DNA of 64,000 nt from Paragonimus skrjabini miyazakii (GCA_014338405.1 JTDE01000099.1:268984-332983); one strand, 5' to 3'; numbered from the stretch's first letter, positions 47,661 through 61,582 are shown. A program made the numbers and translations. Notes: generated by a model not told the origin, from the sequence alone.

Positions 47661-50600
47661 CAGTTCATTAACTATCTGGCAATTACGTGATAAAGCTAAC
47701 TGGATATTGTTGACAGGTTTTACACAGTGCTTACAGCCAAGGTATGCTAGGACCAATGGGTTTTAAATACCTTTACTCTTTCTCACAAAATGATCAATAT
47801 TGCTTTTTTGAGAACACTCACAGTATACTCGACGACTTGAAAATTTGTGGTTATGTGGCTGAAAGTGTTTGGTACTTTTTTTCATAATCATACATTCACA
47901 CTCGAAGTTAGTGTTGGAAATTTGTTTGTTTGTTTGGAAATATGTTTGCTTTCTACTCGTTACATAAAAATGGCTCAGCGTGACCCAGTGTTCTAATTAG
48001 CTTGCATAGTATACAGATTGGTAAATCCTGGAAGTAACAGAGTTGGTCCATCAAAATTAATCGATACGTGATCGGCGTAAAGAGGTTGTACGTTTGCCGT
48101 AAACATGATTATTGTCCTACTGTTCATCTGAACTTTGAATTAGGCACAAAATTATGCGTACTGATTAAACAAAAAGGGCTGATGTTTATTTTGGTCTTTT
48201 AGTTGAAAACTGTCACTAGTGTGTTAATGACTCACTCTGTGACAGTTATTTATAACTTCTATATCGTCAATAACAATAAATTTATTTATGCACAGCAGTC
48301 CATGAAAGCTTCAAAGCTTTGGTAATCCAATGTTTTAACTTATCTAGTCACAGCTTATCTACGAATTATAGTTTCAGATTTCAACACAACATTCTGTATC
48401 CGAATGACCGTCTCAGTATTGCCGGGACTACAGAATCGCTTAACAGTATGGGATGATTCTTACTAATCACGCTATGATTCAACACGGCGTGACCTAGCAT
48501 CAATAGATGAGTGTACTTCCATGTACTCAACATTGTAATAGATTTCAAAAAATGAACAACTATAATTTCGGTTATTCGTCATGTTCCAACGAAGTACATG
48601 GCTGACAAGTAGTATATGTATGTATGAAAGGATTTTCACTTAGCTTAACATTATCGTCAGTTGTTGACGATGCCTTTCATAGTTGGCAACTTTATCAACA
48701 ATCGATATGTACATAATATTCAGTCAAAACGTTGATCGAGATATTGAAAAACTGATAAAGTGCTTCAGGTAACGAGTCAACCAACTGAGAATTTAACCGA
48801 AAAGCATTGTATCTATACAATACATGATAAACACAGAACAGGTAATACATACACATAGCTTTCTCTCTTCATAAGCGTTATTCTCCGTGAATTTTATAAG
48901 AAGCAATTTCTGACTACTGTGCCAGCCACTATCCGAATATGCTGAAAAGTGGTCTGTCATTTCAGCGATTTCCACCAAGGACAATCGATTTTCATTTCTA
49001 AATTGGATGGTGTCTTTATGATGAAGAATGTTGACATTAACCACTTCACATATAACCTACCTTGCGAAACTGGTTATTAATAGACTGAAATCACTGGTTC
49101 ACTGTGAACCAGTGATAAAATAAGTCATCCACGTTTTCAACTTTAATGACCTCTTCAACCACATTAGATTGTTAAGGTTTTATTTCCTCAGTTATAATCA
49201 ATGTAATGATGGGTCTTAGTATGATAATATTCGTGTGTTCATATGATCCGAAGTTGATCTATTGTACCTCCCGCAAAATGGAGTCCAGCAGCCTTCCATG
49301 AAGTTACAGTACAGGCTCTCACCTCGTTTGCTTCTGTCTGCCGCATGTTACGATAGATTGAACTGTCTGCGGGATGGTCATTCGTAATAAGCCCTTCTGT
49401 CTCGCTTTTCTGGTTCGTAATCACCACGTTTTCTAGGTGTTATCGGCTATTTTTACACAAAAATCCTAACTTGCGATGGCTCTCTGATGGGCTTACATAG
49501 AATGAGGGCCCAAAAACAGTGTCGTGGGTCATTTAGCCGAAGCTCGAACATCAAATGTAACGTAGTGATGCATCTCTTCATAGTGTGTTGTCATGTACCA
49601 ACGTGTCCATGAGCTCATCAAGCTTGTATAGCCTTGTACAAAATAGGCAGCACCTTCGAGACTATGCTCCAAGACGGTCACAGAGGCTACGCCTGCTGAA
49701 CTGTCACCCTCCTAAAATAATTGTCACCAGTTACAACGGAGTAGGGGCTAAAGGTGTTCAAACGGTCCAGAGTATAAGAATCGTCAAAAAGGTCAAACTC
49801 AAAAACCAGCAGCCTTATTGAAAGTATTTTTAAATCAAAATGCATGATGCATAGACATAAACGTTCTCAGTAAACCACATTTCAGGGTAACACGACAGCA
49901 AACATTTTCTTTTAACCTTAGGCGCGGATAGAAATAAGAGTTGTTTGTTTTGTTATCAATTTCCTTTTTGACCCCAACATCTTACTAGTGAACGCTCAAT
50001 AACCAAACGAGGAGACAGCATGAGTACCTCGACCATGAATTGATCTGGGGTTGAATTTAAAGGGCAATTAACTATTTTAACTCTATCAAGTATTTACTGG
50101 ATCTTTGATATCCATCTGCTTTCTCCAAATCAGTATTGCAGTGAAAGCCTTCTTTTAGAAGACGCTGTCCTTGGCATTTCTGTCGATGACTACGATAGAC
50201 AGACTCCTAGTCACCATACCAACAGAGGCCGAACCCGAAACTAGCATCACTTGGAAATTTTATCTGAATGTTGAATTCTCGAGGCAGTATTGAAATAGAA
50301 CTCTGTGGTCATATCCGTTACAGTTCTACCTGGTCGCTTCTTTTGGAAATGGTTCGGCGGTCCCTAATTGTAAACAATTTCATTTCATTGGCAAGTTAGA
50401 ATTGTATAATTAGATTTATTTGTTGTTCTGTTAACGAGTAACCAGTTCTGCTGACAGATTGGTAGTTTTACGTATGATTGACTGAGTTTCTCCGTTTCAT
50501 AGTTGTGACCAAATGATCTAAATATAGCTGTCAGAAAAGCGAATCAATCGGTATAGAGTATCTGTTAGCTGAATAAACAGATGAGTAAACCATTGGTGGT

Positions 50601-53600
50601 CAACAGCTTGTTCACAAAAGCTAATTGCTGTGCAAAATATAAAACTCTCAACCCTGGTTGCCTAATTAATCAGCTCAATATGGCATTGTTAAGTTGCATT
50701 CAGAAACAGTGCCGCTAAATTAACACTTGCTTTAGTCACAACTAGTGCGCTAAAACAGTCAGATGTTCCTCTCATTTCAGCGCCAAATGAAGCGCAGTAC
50801 TCAGCCCCTCCGTGCCGAAGATAATGATCTCTGGCTGAAAACCTGTCAAACCTGCCAAGATGGAATCTGGTCGAATGTAGCCATTGCAGATTTATGGTGT
50901 CCATCCCCAATACAACGCGTGATGCATGTACTTCATGACCGATAAATACATTGAGGCAGTCAAATACCAGACGTCACAACGTGACTGGCTAATGGAGTCC
51001 GGATAACGACTGGTTTAGACAAAGATAACCTTAACATTCACTCCGCGAAGTTCATTTCTTTGTATCTTGCGCTAAGTTGTCAAAATCAGCACCTTGCAGA
51101 CAAAAACTTATTTTAAACATTAAGATAAGGTCTCATAGGGTGGAAATAATGACTTATTTACTGGAGAAAACCGAACTGATGGAAAGTTTTATTTGGGTCT
51201 CACCATGGCTCAACCGGTCAGAAATGGAGAAAAGCTGGAGTAGAAGCATGATAACACACGTGTATACAGACGGATGCAATAGTTGAGTTAACAAGCGAAC
51301 TGAACAGTGATAGAAACAAACGAACAAATCAGTAGGCATTTGACAGCTTATGTTTTGTTCCGCCTAGTATGAGACATGTGAATATATGTTTACGAGATAT
51401 ATGTATTGCATGGAAGCTGGTCCCAACACAGTGCCATCGCAGTCTGAACGGAATACAGGTGACTGATAAACACTCGATTATTACGTGCCACAACCTGAAA
51501 TCGAATGTGATCATCGCTGTCGCAAACGTGGACCAGTGGGATGAATGTGGAACCAATGAACTCACCAACTGATAATTTAGATTATTGACTAAAGCAGACT
51601 TCTATATTAAGCAAATCATGTTATTAGCTGTTCATCTAATGGCACGAAAACATTTGGACTGTGGATGGAATTGGGATTGTGAAACCACCTTCTCTTTTTG
51701 TTTAATGCATACTGCAGTTTATGACCGTCATACAGTTGTGATGAGTCTGTATTTTGATTCACGCATTCGAACCATGCCAAAACCTATTACTTCACTATCC
51801 CAACTGACGGTGTACCCACCTGTAACCCACTTCAGAAGCAATTATTCAGGCAACTCATAATGCCCAAAGACATGTAGCTGCTACTAAGCATGATGGGGAC
51901 ATCGTGTGTGACGTAGAAAATTTCCACTCCACACAATACTGCTGTAAGGTTTAAGGAGTTACAAGTTGTGACATGCATCTACGAAAATGACGTTGTATTC
52001 GATACAACGACCCACAGGTAAAAGAGGTGGCAATACCCGCAATAGCCACATGGTATGTTCTGCCAGGAAACCATTTAATGTATAACGTTCGTACAAATTA
52101 ATGTGGTTGTATGAAAACGCATGTTTAGTCTACTCATCGCGCATTGCGCGAGTGTAAATTTGGGTATATGTTTTTCGTTCGCAACTGTTGTTCAATGAAA
52201 ACACGGACGATCAGTCCACGTGTACAAGTGGTCAGAACCACTGATCAAGTAGGCCAAGATTACTGTTTCCCGTACGATAAGTTCTGGCCAGTAAAACGAC
52301 CCGTAAGAGGCAACTGCTGTCAGTCACAGTGACTCATTTGGAAGGGATTTATGCCCACTTGAGTTTAGGTTCTTGGTCACAGTCCATCTCAGTAATAACT
52401 ATCTCTGTGATGTGACCATAACCTTGCAGCCTGTGAAGCAGGCTTGTTGACTAGTATCCAGTCTACTTCAGACTGAGCATAACCGGCTTACCACAAGTGA
52501 AACTTCAGCCACCATCGACTGTTACCAATGCATTGGTTGGTAAACTATCCGAAAAGGTAGCATAGTGAGGGTACTGTTGACTCAAACAGTTAGGCTTTCA
52601 CTAAGAATTTGTCAATTATGTTGAACGCACTTGTGTTTGAACTTGTTCAGCGTTGCGACGGACGACTGATAACTTGGAACAAACGTGACCAATCCAACTT
52701 ACTTGGCTCTTGTCACAGTTTCAAACTACCATATTCACCGATATACTAACGGGTGAAGACCCATGAAAAAATCTGAAGCTCAACCGACCCACGCAACTCG
52801 GCCCGTTGAACTGCATTAGTGTCCAACTGACTTTCATCATTACTGTGTGTAGATTACTTGTCAGACCTATCCAGTACTTCAACGTATTAACACTGGTATA
52901 TCCCAATGCTGTAAAGGCAAATTAACGCGCTGAGTTCGAAATACGTTCTATAGTCACTTGGCCAATCAACGCAACCTAATCGATAACCGCGACTGCTTTT
53001 GTTCCTTGGGATCATATTGGATAGCAGAGAAGTCGGAAATAATTTTACACAATGCACCTCTCAGGCATGTTTTACTGCATCGCATCAATTACTATGGAAT
53101 AACATATAACAAATTTCAATGGACAGTGTAAAGTCAAACGACAAAATTAAGAACAGCACACGCAAATTCACACATCAAAACGTATAGGCTACCAGAGGTG
53201 GTAATTATTATCAAGATTTTTAAACGCGAAGGGATGATTTCCATTTGTTTATTGCTACCGCCTCCACAAACCGAAGTCCTCTTCCAATTTATATTGCGTA
53301 ACGTATCCGAAATACCATTTTCAAGTTCACTTGATGTCAATATATCAACCAGAACCAAAAGATCGATGTTGTCGACACTTTGTGACTCGTCCCGCTGTCC
53401 CTTGTCACATGTGTGTGCTGTCGTGGATTTGTTATATAAACCCGTAAACTGCATTATGTGCTTGTTGAGGTGCGATGAAATGTGCCTAAGCGATTCATCG
53501 TGTTAAAAAGTGTTTCTGACTTCTCTGTTCACATCTGTCACTGGGTGACAAACTTTCAAGCTATAGACTGAGAGAAACTGAAAAACTAATTTATGACCGG

Positions 53601-55639
53601 AAAATTCTTGGCAATTTAATCCGATAAGCACCAATAAGAACCAAATTTTTTGTGCTTAAAAACCTACTCTTGAGCCGTGAGCTTTCTTGGCTTTAATCAA
53701 CTCATCTGTTCACTTGGTTCATCTAGTACGTGAGTTGACAATGAAAATTTTTGTATTATATGTTAAGTGGTATTGGCAGATCAGAATAAATTACCGAAAT
53801 CTAACAACGGTTTTCTAACTCCTCTGCTCATGTGTGACCAGTGTAAAATACAAGCTGGTTAGCAAGCAGTATAGGGTTTGATCACCCATTCCGAAATAGA
53901 AACAATCTGTTCATCCGTTTTTGTAGCCAGGTTCTCTGCCAAGCTGATTTGATTTGATTTTAATCGTGCCAAAGAAATACTGTGAATGGTAGATGTAGGC
54001 TGTTTTATTTTTGTACTACCACGCAGCAACGGTAGTTTGTGGAAATCGGTGAAGCGATTAGTAATTATCATTACACCCACACATTTCATGCAGCAGAACC
54101 ACAAAACCTACAAAAAAAACAGAAATTAAACCAAACAGTTTTACTGAAACTGCGTGACATTTACTGGATTGAATGACATACCCTAACAGTAAACACAGCT
54201 CGATACTATCGATCATTCTTACCAATCGTTCCCAAGGCAAATGTACATTCACTGATAATATCAGGCTACTGTTGAATTAGTTAGGAAACTCTTCGTAAAT
54301 ACCAGTTCTGAAAAATTGATCATTGTTCGTCACTACTTGGTCACTTCTAATTACCTATTTATTAAAAGTACGTTTTAAAAGACGTGTGGTTATGGATTTT
54401 TGGTACTTCTTTGTTCTAATCCTTTCAGCCTAGTTTATTCGATGTGGGTTAACTGTTAAATGATTCGTCATAACGTTTCTTAATAGCAATGAAAACCACT
54501 CACTTTTGTCCGCTAAGGTAATCTTCTAACTGCTTGTAATATCACGTGATGCTCAAGCGATGATCTGCAGTAACTTTGTCACCAGTTGGCAGATTGTATG
54601 TGTATATAATCCCAAATTCAGAGGTCACAAGGCAAACTTTTTCAAACTTTGCTAAAACTGACTAATTCTGTGTCGGTACTGGTGAATACAGACGTTGTCA
54701 GTCAACTCGTACTCGTCAAGCGTTACTCGGATGATGGCATCGATCAGTTTAGTAAACGGAAAACCGTGGGATAGTGGGGAGGAAAGGAGAATTGCGTGGG
54801 TGTGTGGTAGATCGTGGATGGACCAATCAACTTTCAAGTTTACTTATCAGTTGAGGCATATGGGAACGATAGCGGCTGTAAATCATAATTATTTATCTAC
54901 GTAACCTGAAATCAATTGTAGAACGGAAGTTGCGTTAGTTACCTTCTTACGTTGTGTGTTCATCAAATCTGTCTATTTCACGGAAGTACGATTCAAACAG
55001 TCAAATCCGGTTTTGGATTTTAGGTCCATGAGTAAATGGCAAGGTTTTTATTGGGTTTTACATCATTATCCTGGAGATAAAATGCATGCATAAATACTCT
55101 TCACACGACGATGGCTTGGAACTTTGAAGTTGCTACACTATGACTAAGGTCCGAAATGGCTGGGCGCTGACCCGGAATTTTCTCCAGCTTACCTGTAGCG
55201 CGCCGTGTAGACAATGTATTGGACAAATAAAGCCCCTCTGTTAAGACATTTCCAACCAGGCATATTCACCGTACTCAGTAGAGAAAATTCACACTCATTA
55301 CAACATTGTGTTGGTACCCCACATATTGCTAAAACTACGTTACCTTGTACTTGACTGATAGGACTGATGTGGATACCGTTCTGTCACATTTTTATAAAGC
55401 TTGTTTGAAGATGTTGCTGACAAGCTTGAACTCCTGCTATCTTAACCATAAAACAAGGGTGGTCCCAAAGGATATGAACTGAATCCAGTGCTGGTTAGCA
55501 CGCTGATCTTGCGAGGTTACAAATGCTGTTTCATTCTGAAGTGGTCCAGTGCTTAACAAGATGAAGCCTGGTGCGATCGTCCGGACTGGATGTTAGGGGT
55601 CCAAAATCATATATAATGTGAGGTCTGGGATTTGACTGA
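47661..55639. other. No recognisable gene over about 8 kb
   Basis: Apart from the palindrome at 49090-49116, I see no repeat copy or RNA gene. Open frames of 60-105 codons (for example 49585-49821, 51585-51860, 53134-53454 minus, 53859-54104 minus) match no family I can name and lack convincing splice sites. A short duplicated motif is not evidence of function here. Confidence 0.35.
49090..49116. repeat. 27-base perfect palindrome
   Basis: ATCACTGGTTCAC and GTGAACCAGTGAT flank a single central T, giving 13 perfectly paired bases. It could be a short hairpin, a protein-binding site or chance. No gene lies next to it. Confidence 0.9.
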
Positions 55640-55644
55640 TAAAA

Positions 55645-55860
55645 CCTAAATGCCGCTCACACTTGATCGCAGCATTTACAGTTACAAAATCTCAAGAGAG
55701 CTTCTTTGAGAGGAAGCACTAGGCTTGTGTTCCGCTCTTGTTACAGATCGCCAGTAATCCATATCCCTCCCAAGAGTGGAAGTTAAACTTCGTTCAAGCT
55801 TCTATGTGTAACTACCGCTGGCCACTGAGTCACCCACCTCACGTTAGACAACACATATAA
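55645..55860 (-). repeat. Hammerhead SINE, copy H (minus)
   Basis: On the minus strand the ribozyme region reads GGATTACTGGCGATC, then GAGCGGAAC and GCCTAGTGCTTC. CUGANGA is changed to CUGGCGA and GAAA to GGAA, so it is inactive. The head faces copy I at 55990, forming an inverted pair. Confidence 0.65.
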
Positions 55861-55989
55861 ACGACCAACCATTTTTGAACTTCCGGACGTAAAAAAAGTT
55901 ACAACCGGGTTCCATTTGGAAACCTCGTGATAAGGATTTCTGAATCAGGTTGAAACCTCCGAATTGATAAAAACTGTACAGAGTAACCA

Positions 55990-56185
55990 ATCGAGGATTT
56001 CGGTAGTGTACGAATGCCTGATGAGAGTTCGAACCCCAGTTGTCGTGAAAATATACGTTACTGATTAACCTAAACAAGAGTGAAACTCGCGCTTAGTGTT
56101 TTTTTTTTCTTAAGAGACCAACTTAAGCACCTACGTGCATAAAAAAGCTAGCACCAAACTTAGGTGATGTGTAGGTTGAAACCAG
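55990..56185 (+). repeat. Hammerhead SINE, copy I (plus)
   Basis: Contains a B-box-like GTTCGAACCCC, then ACGTTACTGATTAACC and GTGAAACTCGCGCTTAGTGT. Stem I still pairs with wobble, and the GAAA and stem III (CUC/GCG) region is visible, but CUGANGA has become CUGAUUA. The tail is diverged. It is the partner of copy H. Confidence 0.6.
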
Positions 56186-56308
56186 ATTGCAACGAAGGTG
56201 AGGAAGTGTGTGGTTAACCTAGTCAATTCTCCTGCGGGAACTACGATGACCGACAATAAAACTGCTAGAAACTCAATAATTATATATGTTGACTCAGAAA
56301 TGGAATTT

Positions 56309-56533
56309 TTATTTAGTTGTCAAGATCGAACGAAGTTTTTCTGAAATCAATCTATGTGACTCTGAAGCAGCATAAATTGGCAACCAAGTGGGTAACATTG
56401 AGTTTGTAGAATACAGGCTACCGGTATAAACTGCACACAATCTCGTCACAAGTTGTCTCCCATTTAAACCAAATAAACGACTAGAACGGAGAAGTTCATT
56501 ACTACCGTTGCAAATCATTCTTTTGTGAAACAC
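56309..56533 (-). other. Unrecognised open frame between SINE pairs
   Basis: A 74-codon minus frame with no recognised domain, lying between inverted SINE pairs H/I and J/K. Coding status is doubtful. Confidence 0.15.
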
Positions 56534-56589
56534 TGGCTGATCACACAGGAGAATGTCTGAAAGTGACTCAACAGTACTAGTTAGAAGGT

Positions 56590-56765
56590 GAGGGGTATGC
56601 CCGGTACAAGCTGAACATCACTCACAATTGGTCGCATTCCCACAGACTTCCCGGTCAGCCTGTCCAGAAAATAAGCACCATGCTCGAGTTACGCTCTTGT
56701 TGAAGCTCTTCAGTAATGCATATCCATGTCACGGTCATACTTTGAACATCGGCGACTTCTTCAAA
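56590..56765 (-). repeat. Hammerhead SINE, copy J (minus)
   Basis: On the minus strand: GACATGGATATGCATTACTG, core CUGAAGA, stem II side GCTTCAACAAGAGC, then GUAA in place of GAAA, CUCGAG and TGGTGCTTA. The GAAA change should abolish activity. The tail AATTGTGAGTGATGTTCAGC is well kept. It faces copy K. Confidence 0.7.
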
Positions 56766-56794
56766 TGGCTTCCATGGACATTATTCACCAGTGG

Positions 56795-57045
56795 ATGGGG
56801 CTGAGCGGTCGCATTCGATATTTCATTTGAGTCTAATGTAAGGGCCATGAAGCAGTGGTTAACACGATGGCCTCACAAAAACGTGTTCGGAGTTCTGATC
56901 ACGGTTGTAGCAAGGAAACGCGCTACTGATGAGTTTTAACGAGAGGGAACTCTGTGTTTAACGCTTCTTTTAAAAATAGATTACCTAAAGTTCTATCCGA
57001 CAGCCACAATTGCTATCAGTAGTGAATCGATATGTTAACTCAACT
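56795..57045 (+). repeat. Hammerhead SINE, copy K (plus)
   Basis: Starts GGGGCTGAGCGGTCGCATTC, with A-box-like GAAGCAGTGGTTAAC, then GCGCTACTGATGAGTTTTAA and GAGAGGGAAC. CUGAUGA is intact, but GAAA has become GAAC and stem III is lost. It forms the head-to-head partner of copy J. Confidence 0.7.
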
Positions 57046-57274
57046 TATTCTCAGCATTCTGGTTCAGGTAGGTGATTGATGCCGACCATGTATCAGTGAT
57101 TGACGAAGTCTTCTCGCCAACCACTTTCTAAAGTGTCATGAGCACTGACCACGCATGTTTAATGTAATCGTTTTTAAAGAGAGAGCTGATCAAGATTTTG
57201 TCAGAAAAACGGTGCATCTACAGCATCTACGGATCTCTATTGCAGAGCATCACGATAATATGGACCGGGTGAAT

Positions 57275-57370
57275 TAGTGATAGGCTGCAATGAAGGTGAT
57301 ATCCAAGTCTAGTGCGTCTTTTTTAAATGGGTCAGCTAAAAGTTCTGTCTGAATGCTAAAGGTACAATCA
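57275..57370 (+). repeat. Hammerhead SINE, copy L (plus, tail fragment)
   Basis: Only GGTGATATCCAAGTCTAGTG, TCTTTTTTAAATGGGTCAGC and AAGTTCTGTCTGAATG remain, corresponding to the 3' strand of stem I and the tail. Confidence 0.5.
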
Positions 57371-57759
57371 CTTTTGTGTGGCATCCAAACTGAATTAACC
57401 GAACCGGTGACCACTCGTCAATGAACGAGGCTAATGATAGTTCTTCGAACTTCCAGCCTGACGACATCAAAGTACGTGACACATTTTAGTGCGCATGGCG
57501 ATATATGTGCGTTCAATCGGGTCAAAGAGTCGGTCACGTTTGTTTCTATGCTAACATATTTAATTTCACATACCATCTCGTGGACCAATGAGACAACAGC
57601 CAACGTGAAATGGAAACATCGTTGTTACAGACAGGACAACACTTGGTTTTCAAAATCGAACACTATCAACTTCTCAGTAGTGATAGACTCAAACTGAAGA
57701 CGTAAAAGTTTGCTCTGGTGTATACAATAGAAATTTTCAATCACTACATCTTCTAGACA

Positions 57760-58971
57760 AAACCACTGTGTTCACCTACTATCACCTGTTGGTATCCATC
57801 ATAAGGAAGACAAAGCGTATCATTCCAAAACTTCTCCAGCGAAGATTCATCGGTGGTAGAAAAATGTACTTCAGTAACACCATGTGGTATGCCTGTCTCC
57901 ATGTGTGTGGTAGAGCACATCAATACTCTGAAACCGTCAGCATGACTCAACACATCACTTGTGACGGAAGAAACATCCTCAACCGATGAAGTATGACACA
58001 GAGTAGAGCACAATCTGTTTACTACTTCAGAAATTGATATTGAATGTATGGATAGGGAAAAGAGGTGCTCTCAACGAATCTCACAAGTTACCACATTTTG
58101 CTAACAAACATAAAAGACCAGGATTATTTTATACTTAACCTGATACTCGCCTCAATATACTAACTTAGGTTGGAACGAACCTATCGTGTTCAGTTTGAAG
58201 TAACTCCATCGGAATAGCCGGAACACTGACATTCTGGCCTGAAGTGAAAAATGGAATCTTGGATGATGTGTCGAATTCTCCAGTATACCAAATATTGGAT
58301 AGCGTAGGAACAAGGAATCGTTAATGATTCACTGTGTGCCTTAAGCAGCGCGACAGGAAATATCAATGGATATCTATGCCTGTGGGAAAACTACCTGTTA
58401 TCAGTCGTCCGCCTCCGTGACCTGCCTAATCAAACTTTCTGTGCACGTACGACATTTAAATTGCGGTATCATTATTGTCACCCTGGAGTAGTAGAGGAAC
58501 TGAATTAAGGCAAACCGTTACAGTTCGATGACCCGGAATTCCATGAATTCAGTCAGAAATGGGGCTTCCCTCATCAATGCGCCGGTCCATATCACATTGA
58601 AGAAAACAAGAACACACGTACTGTTATAGAAGGTGTCAAACGACTAACACACAACTTCAAAGACAAAAGATGATACCCATCTTTTGTATCTCGAAAATAG
58701 AAACTCGCTATAACTGAAAATTGGAGCAATTGTGATGTATGGTTCATTCAGTAAGAAACCAAGGACAGCACTGCTCACAGCTAAGACTACTTCGCCAGAA
58801 TCACAAAAACCGGGTTTCTACTTTGAGCGCTCCATGAAACAAATGCTTCAGCAAATTGATGTTCCAATCTTTGATCAAAGTGGGACGCTCACTTGTGATT
58901 GTGAACTATATTTGAAGGCAGTCCATTTCGGGAGTGAACAGATATATGAGGAGAGGCACTGTAGATAGACG
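57760..58971 (+). pseudogene. Ty3/gypsy-like retrotransposon integrase relic
   Basis: Three integrase segments occur in order. At 57777-57929, IIRKTKRIIPKLLQRRF, then GGRKMYFSNTMWYACLHVC matches the HHCC zinc-finger end (GIxKTKxxLxxRxxWPGMxxDIxxxVxxCxxC), with the two Cys present. At 58500-58673 the core end reads GKPLQFDDPEFHEFSQKWGF and then PYHIEENKN before VKRLTHNF, matching DNGxxFxSxEFxxFxxxWGFxHxxxxPYHPQSNG. Here the Asp codon region reads N-stop-G. At 58732-58971, RTALLTAKTTSPESQKPGFY is the ALLxxRxTPxxxxGxSPxxLLxGR linker. Protease and reverse transcriptase were not found upstream, where SINE copies now lie. Stops and shifts show it is dead. Confidence 0.65.
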
Positions 58972-59193
58972 GTGGGGAAGAGGAGTGAAAGGATCAGAAT
59001 AAGTGGTGATTTGATATACAAGAACCGTGTGCAAATGGAGTGGTTGTGATACGGCGAAGTAGATTCAAAATTAAACACACGAATTACTCCAGTGACTTGG
59101 CTCAACGAAAATCTGTATATCGGCATGATATTTAGTGATATAATTCGTGCATTAGAGAGTACCAAGTGGTCAACAACTATTGAGCAAAAGGAT

Positions 59194-59470
59194 GTAACAT
59201 GCGGTCGAAACCAGCAAGCGCGCACGGGTTCTATTTGAATTTTGTAACAGGGCGTGCTGCTGTGTTGTCGCCACGGTTCAAGTTTTTGTTTGTGTAAGTT
59301 GTGTACATGGGTTACTGGGTGTATGGCTCATGCTTGTTTGTGTTGTTTCCTTTTACAGGAACCTACTTCAGAAGAACACTGTCCCCCGGTGCCTCTTCGT
59401 TGCCCCACAGTTGGTCCGTAACTGTAACGGACAATCAGAGTGTAAACGGTCGGCTTGCATGTTACAGGAA
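59194..59470 (+). repeat. 285-bp repeat with intron-like insert, copy 2
   Basis: Same layout as copy 1 at 41156. GTAAGT at 59294 and TTTTACAG ending at 59358 bracket exactly 65 bases, the same length as in copy 1. It continues with FRRTLSPGASS and NQSVNGRLACY in frame. Confidence 0.75.
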
Positions 59471-61545
59471 TGATACAACTTTGTGCAGAGCAATCGGTCA
59501 ACCAAAGCTGAAGTTATTTCAGGTTAAATGCAGAATTACAATGTATTACAACCGAAGATCAGTCAATAGAAACAAATTATGGCGGCATGTTTGAAAGTCA
59601 ACCAGATGGCAAAACCACCTAGGCGGCTGTCCGCGGTGAATGTGGTATTGATTGCTCAACGGACAGGGATGTAAAAAACGCTGCCAACTAAGGACCGAAT
59701 TAACAAACGGCGGGTCAGGGGGCTAGTCAACAATTGAGTAGTCGGGTATAATACAGATTTCCACTCTGTATAACCTCAGTAAACTCACATATTTTTCAAA
59801 ACAAGTGACTACTCAGTGCTCACGGAGTTGCTGTTCTTCCCCGAATATGGGTGATAACACAACACAGTGAGCCTCTGTGCTAAGTAAAAAGACACTCTGT
59901 TGTCTCACTCACAAACTGAACTTAATCCTCCTAGAAAAAACATAGTCTGGTCTTAATCTTGTCACAGCGACTAATGTCTGTCGATCAGGTTTAACGGATA
60001 GTAAAGAATAAAGAGAGGACTAGACAATCGAGACCACATTCAGTATCCTTGGTGCAAAATGTGATTCATTCCTTAACTAATGTTCAACCTGGACTGCATG
60101 TAAATATTATTATAGCTTATCTCCGTGTGTGATTGTTCATTGCCGTAGGGTTATTACGTTATCATCCTTCGTTTCCGAATGTTTACAATATTTGTGCTTT
60201 GAAGAACAGTGTTGAAGGGACGCCAGTTTTCATTATAAGCACACACAAAGTTGAGTGGTATTAATCTAATAAACGTTTTAAACGCTGTGTAGCGTTTACA
60301 ACAGTCGGTTTCCATGTGACTCAAGTACCTCCCAGTTGAAAAGAAACACACCTCGAGTGGACGAAATTCACTTTCGTTCCACAACTAATGTTCCTCATTG
60401 AAAGGAAGTGTTGCATACACAAACCAAAAAAGCTCTCTAAGTCGAAACTTAGCTTTCCGGATAAAGGTGACGTTTGCAACGACCCTACTTAATCATCATG
60501 TAGGATGTCGGATGTCACGTACAACTTTTTACTGCGAAATTTTGCATGTGCCTAACTACTATGAATATGAGACACATACCGCACGCTTGTTTTCCGTTCC
60601 GGTTTCATCTCATTGCCCGCTTACTCGTCAGTTCTGTATATCGACAATATATTTCTTAGTGACGTTACATTATATCTGACAGGCAACTTCAATTTGTCTG
60701 ACCTTACACCATCGTTAGCTTATGATGATGTCGACAATATAACCTTCGGGAAATTACGGCATATTATGACCACCGCAATGAGGACGGGTTGAATATCAGA
60801 ATATGAATCACCAGAAAGTTACGGGCGGATAGAATAGGCTGAAAGAGCTATTAAAGCATTGTGCTGAAAAGATGCTCTATTCCCGTTTGTAACTACGCTA
60901 CACAATGTGTCACTTCTCCCCTTCGTTACGAACACACCGGGGGTGTTTAAACAGCGATATCTTGTGAGGCATGCTCACAACTTCCCCAACATCACCGCTA
61001 TCAGTCAACAGCTAAAGGTTGTTCATGACACAGAAAACAACGGAACCGATACACAGATCACGGTTTATCGTGAAACAACAAGATTGGTTAACGGATCGTT
61101 TGAAGAACAGGCTGGGACAGTTTCGTCATGTGCTTTGAACATTCCGTTGTCTACAAAGTGCTCCACAGCGGGAATCCTTTTCACTAGACATATGTGGAGT
61201 TGTTTAAAGCAAAGATCATTACTGTGTGTCGCTATCCAATCTGACCATTTTTAAAGTACTTCCTATAAAAACGTTTCATTGAAAACATGCCAAGATTAAT
61301 CTATGTGATGACGGCAAGAAATGGTTAAAACAACAGACAACAAGTGTAAGTTCTATCAATGGTTGTTTTGTGATGTGTTTTGATTTTAATTCCGTTAAGG
61401 ACTTGAAAGTTGGGGGTGAGAAGATGAATGGGTTCTCCGAGACAAGGCAAACCGCAATGTCGTAGGTGACATTGGACAATTAAATGCTTGCTACTAGTTA
61501 CTCCTAAGTAGCATGAGATAATCACAATTCTTGTGAGCCACAATT

Positions 61546-61548
<3 letters not shown>
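59471..61548. other. No recognisable gene
   Basis: A plus frame at 60907-61254 (115 codons) is the longest and is not recognised. Short frames at 60154-60384 and 60398-60679 are likewise unassigned. Confidence 0.35.

Positions 61549-61582
<34 letters not shown>
61549..61582. repeat. (AT)17 microsatellite
   Basis: Thirty-four bases of uninterrupted AT dinucleotides. Length is likely polymorphic. The minus-strand frame running through it is an artefact of the repeat. Confidence 0.97.

Noticed and set aside
57753..58013. 86-codon minus frame as a host exon
   Set aside because: The plus strand at the same place fits the integrase zinc-finger end, which explains the open frame better.
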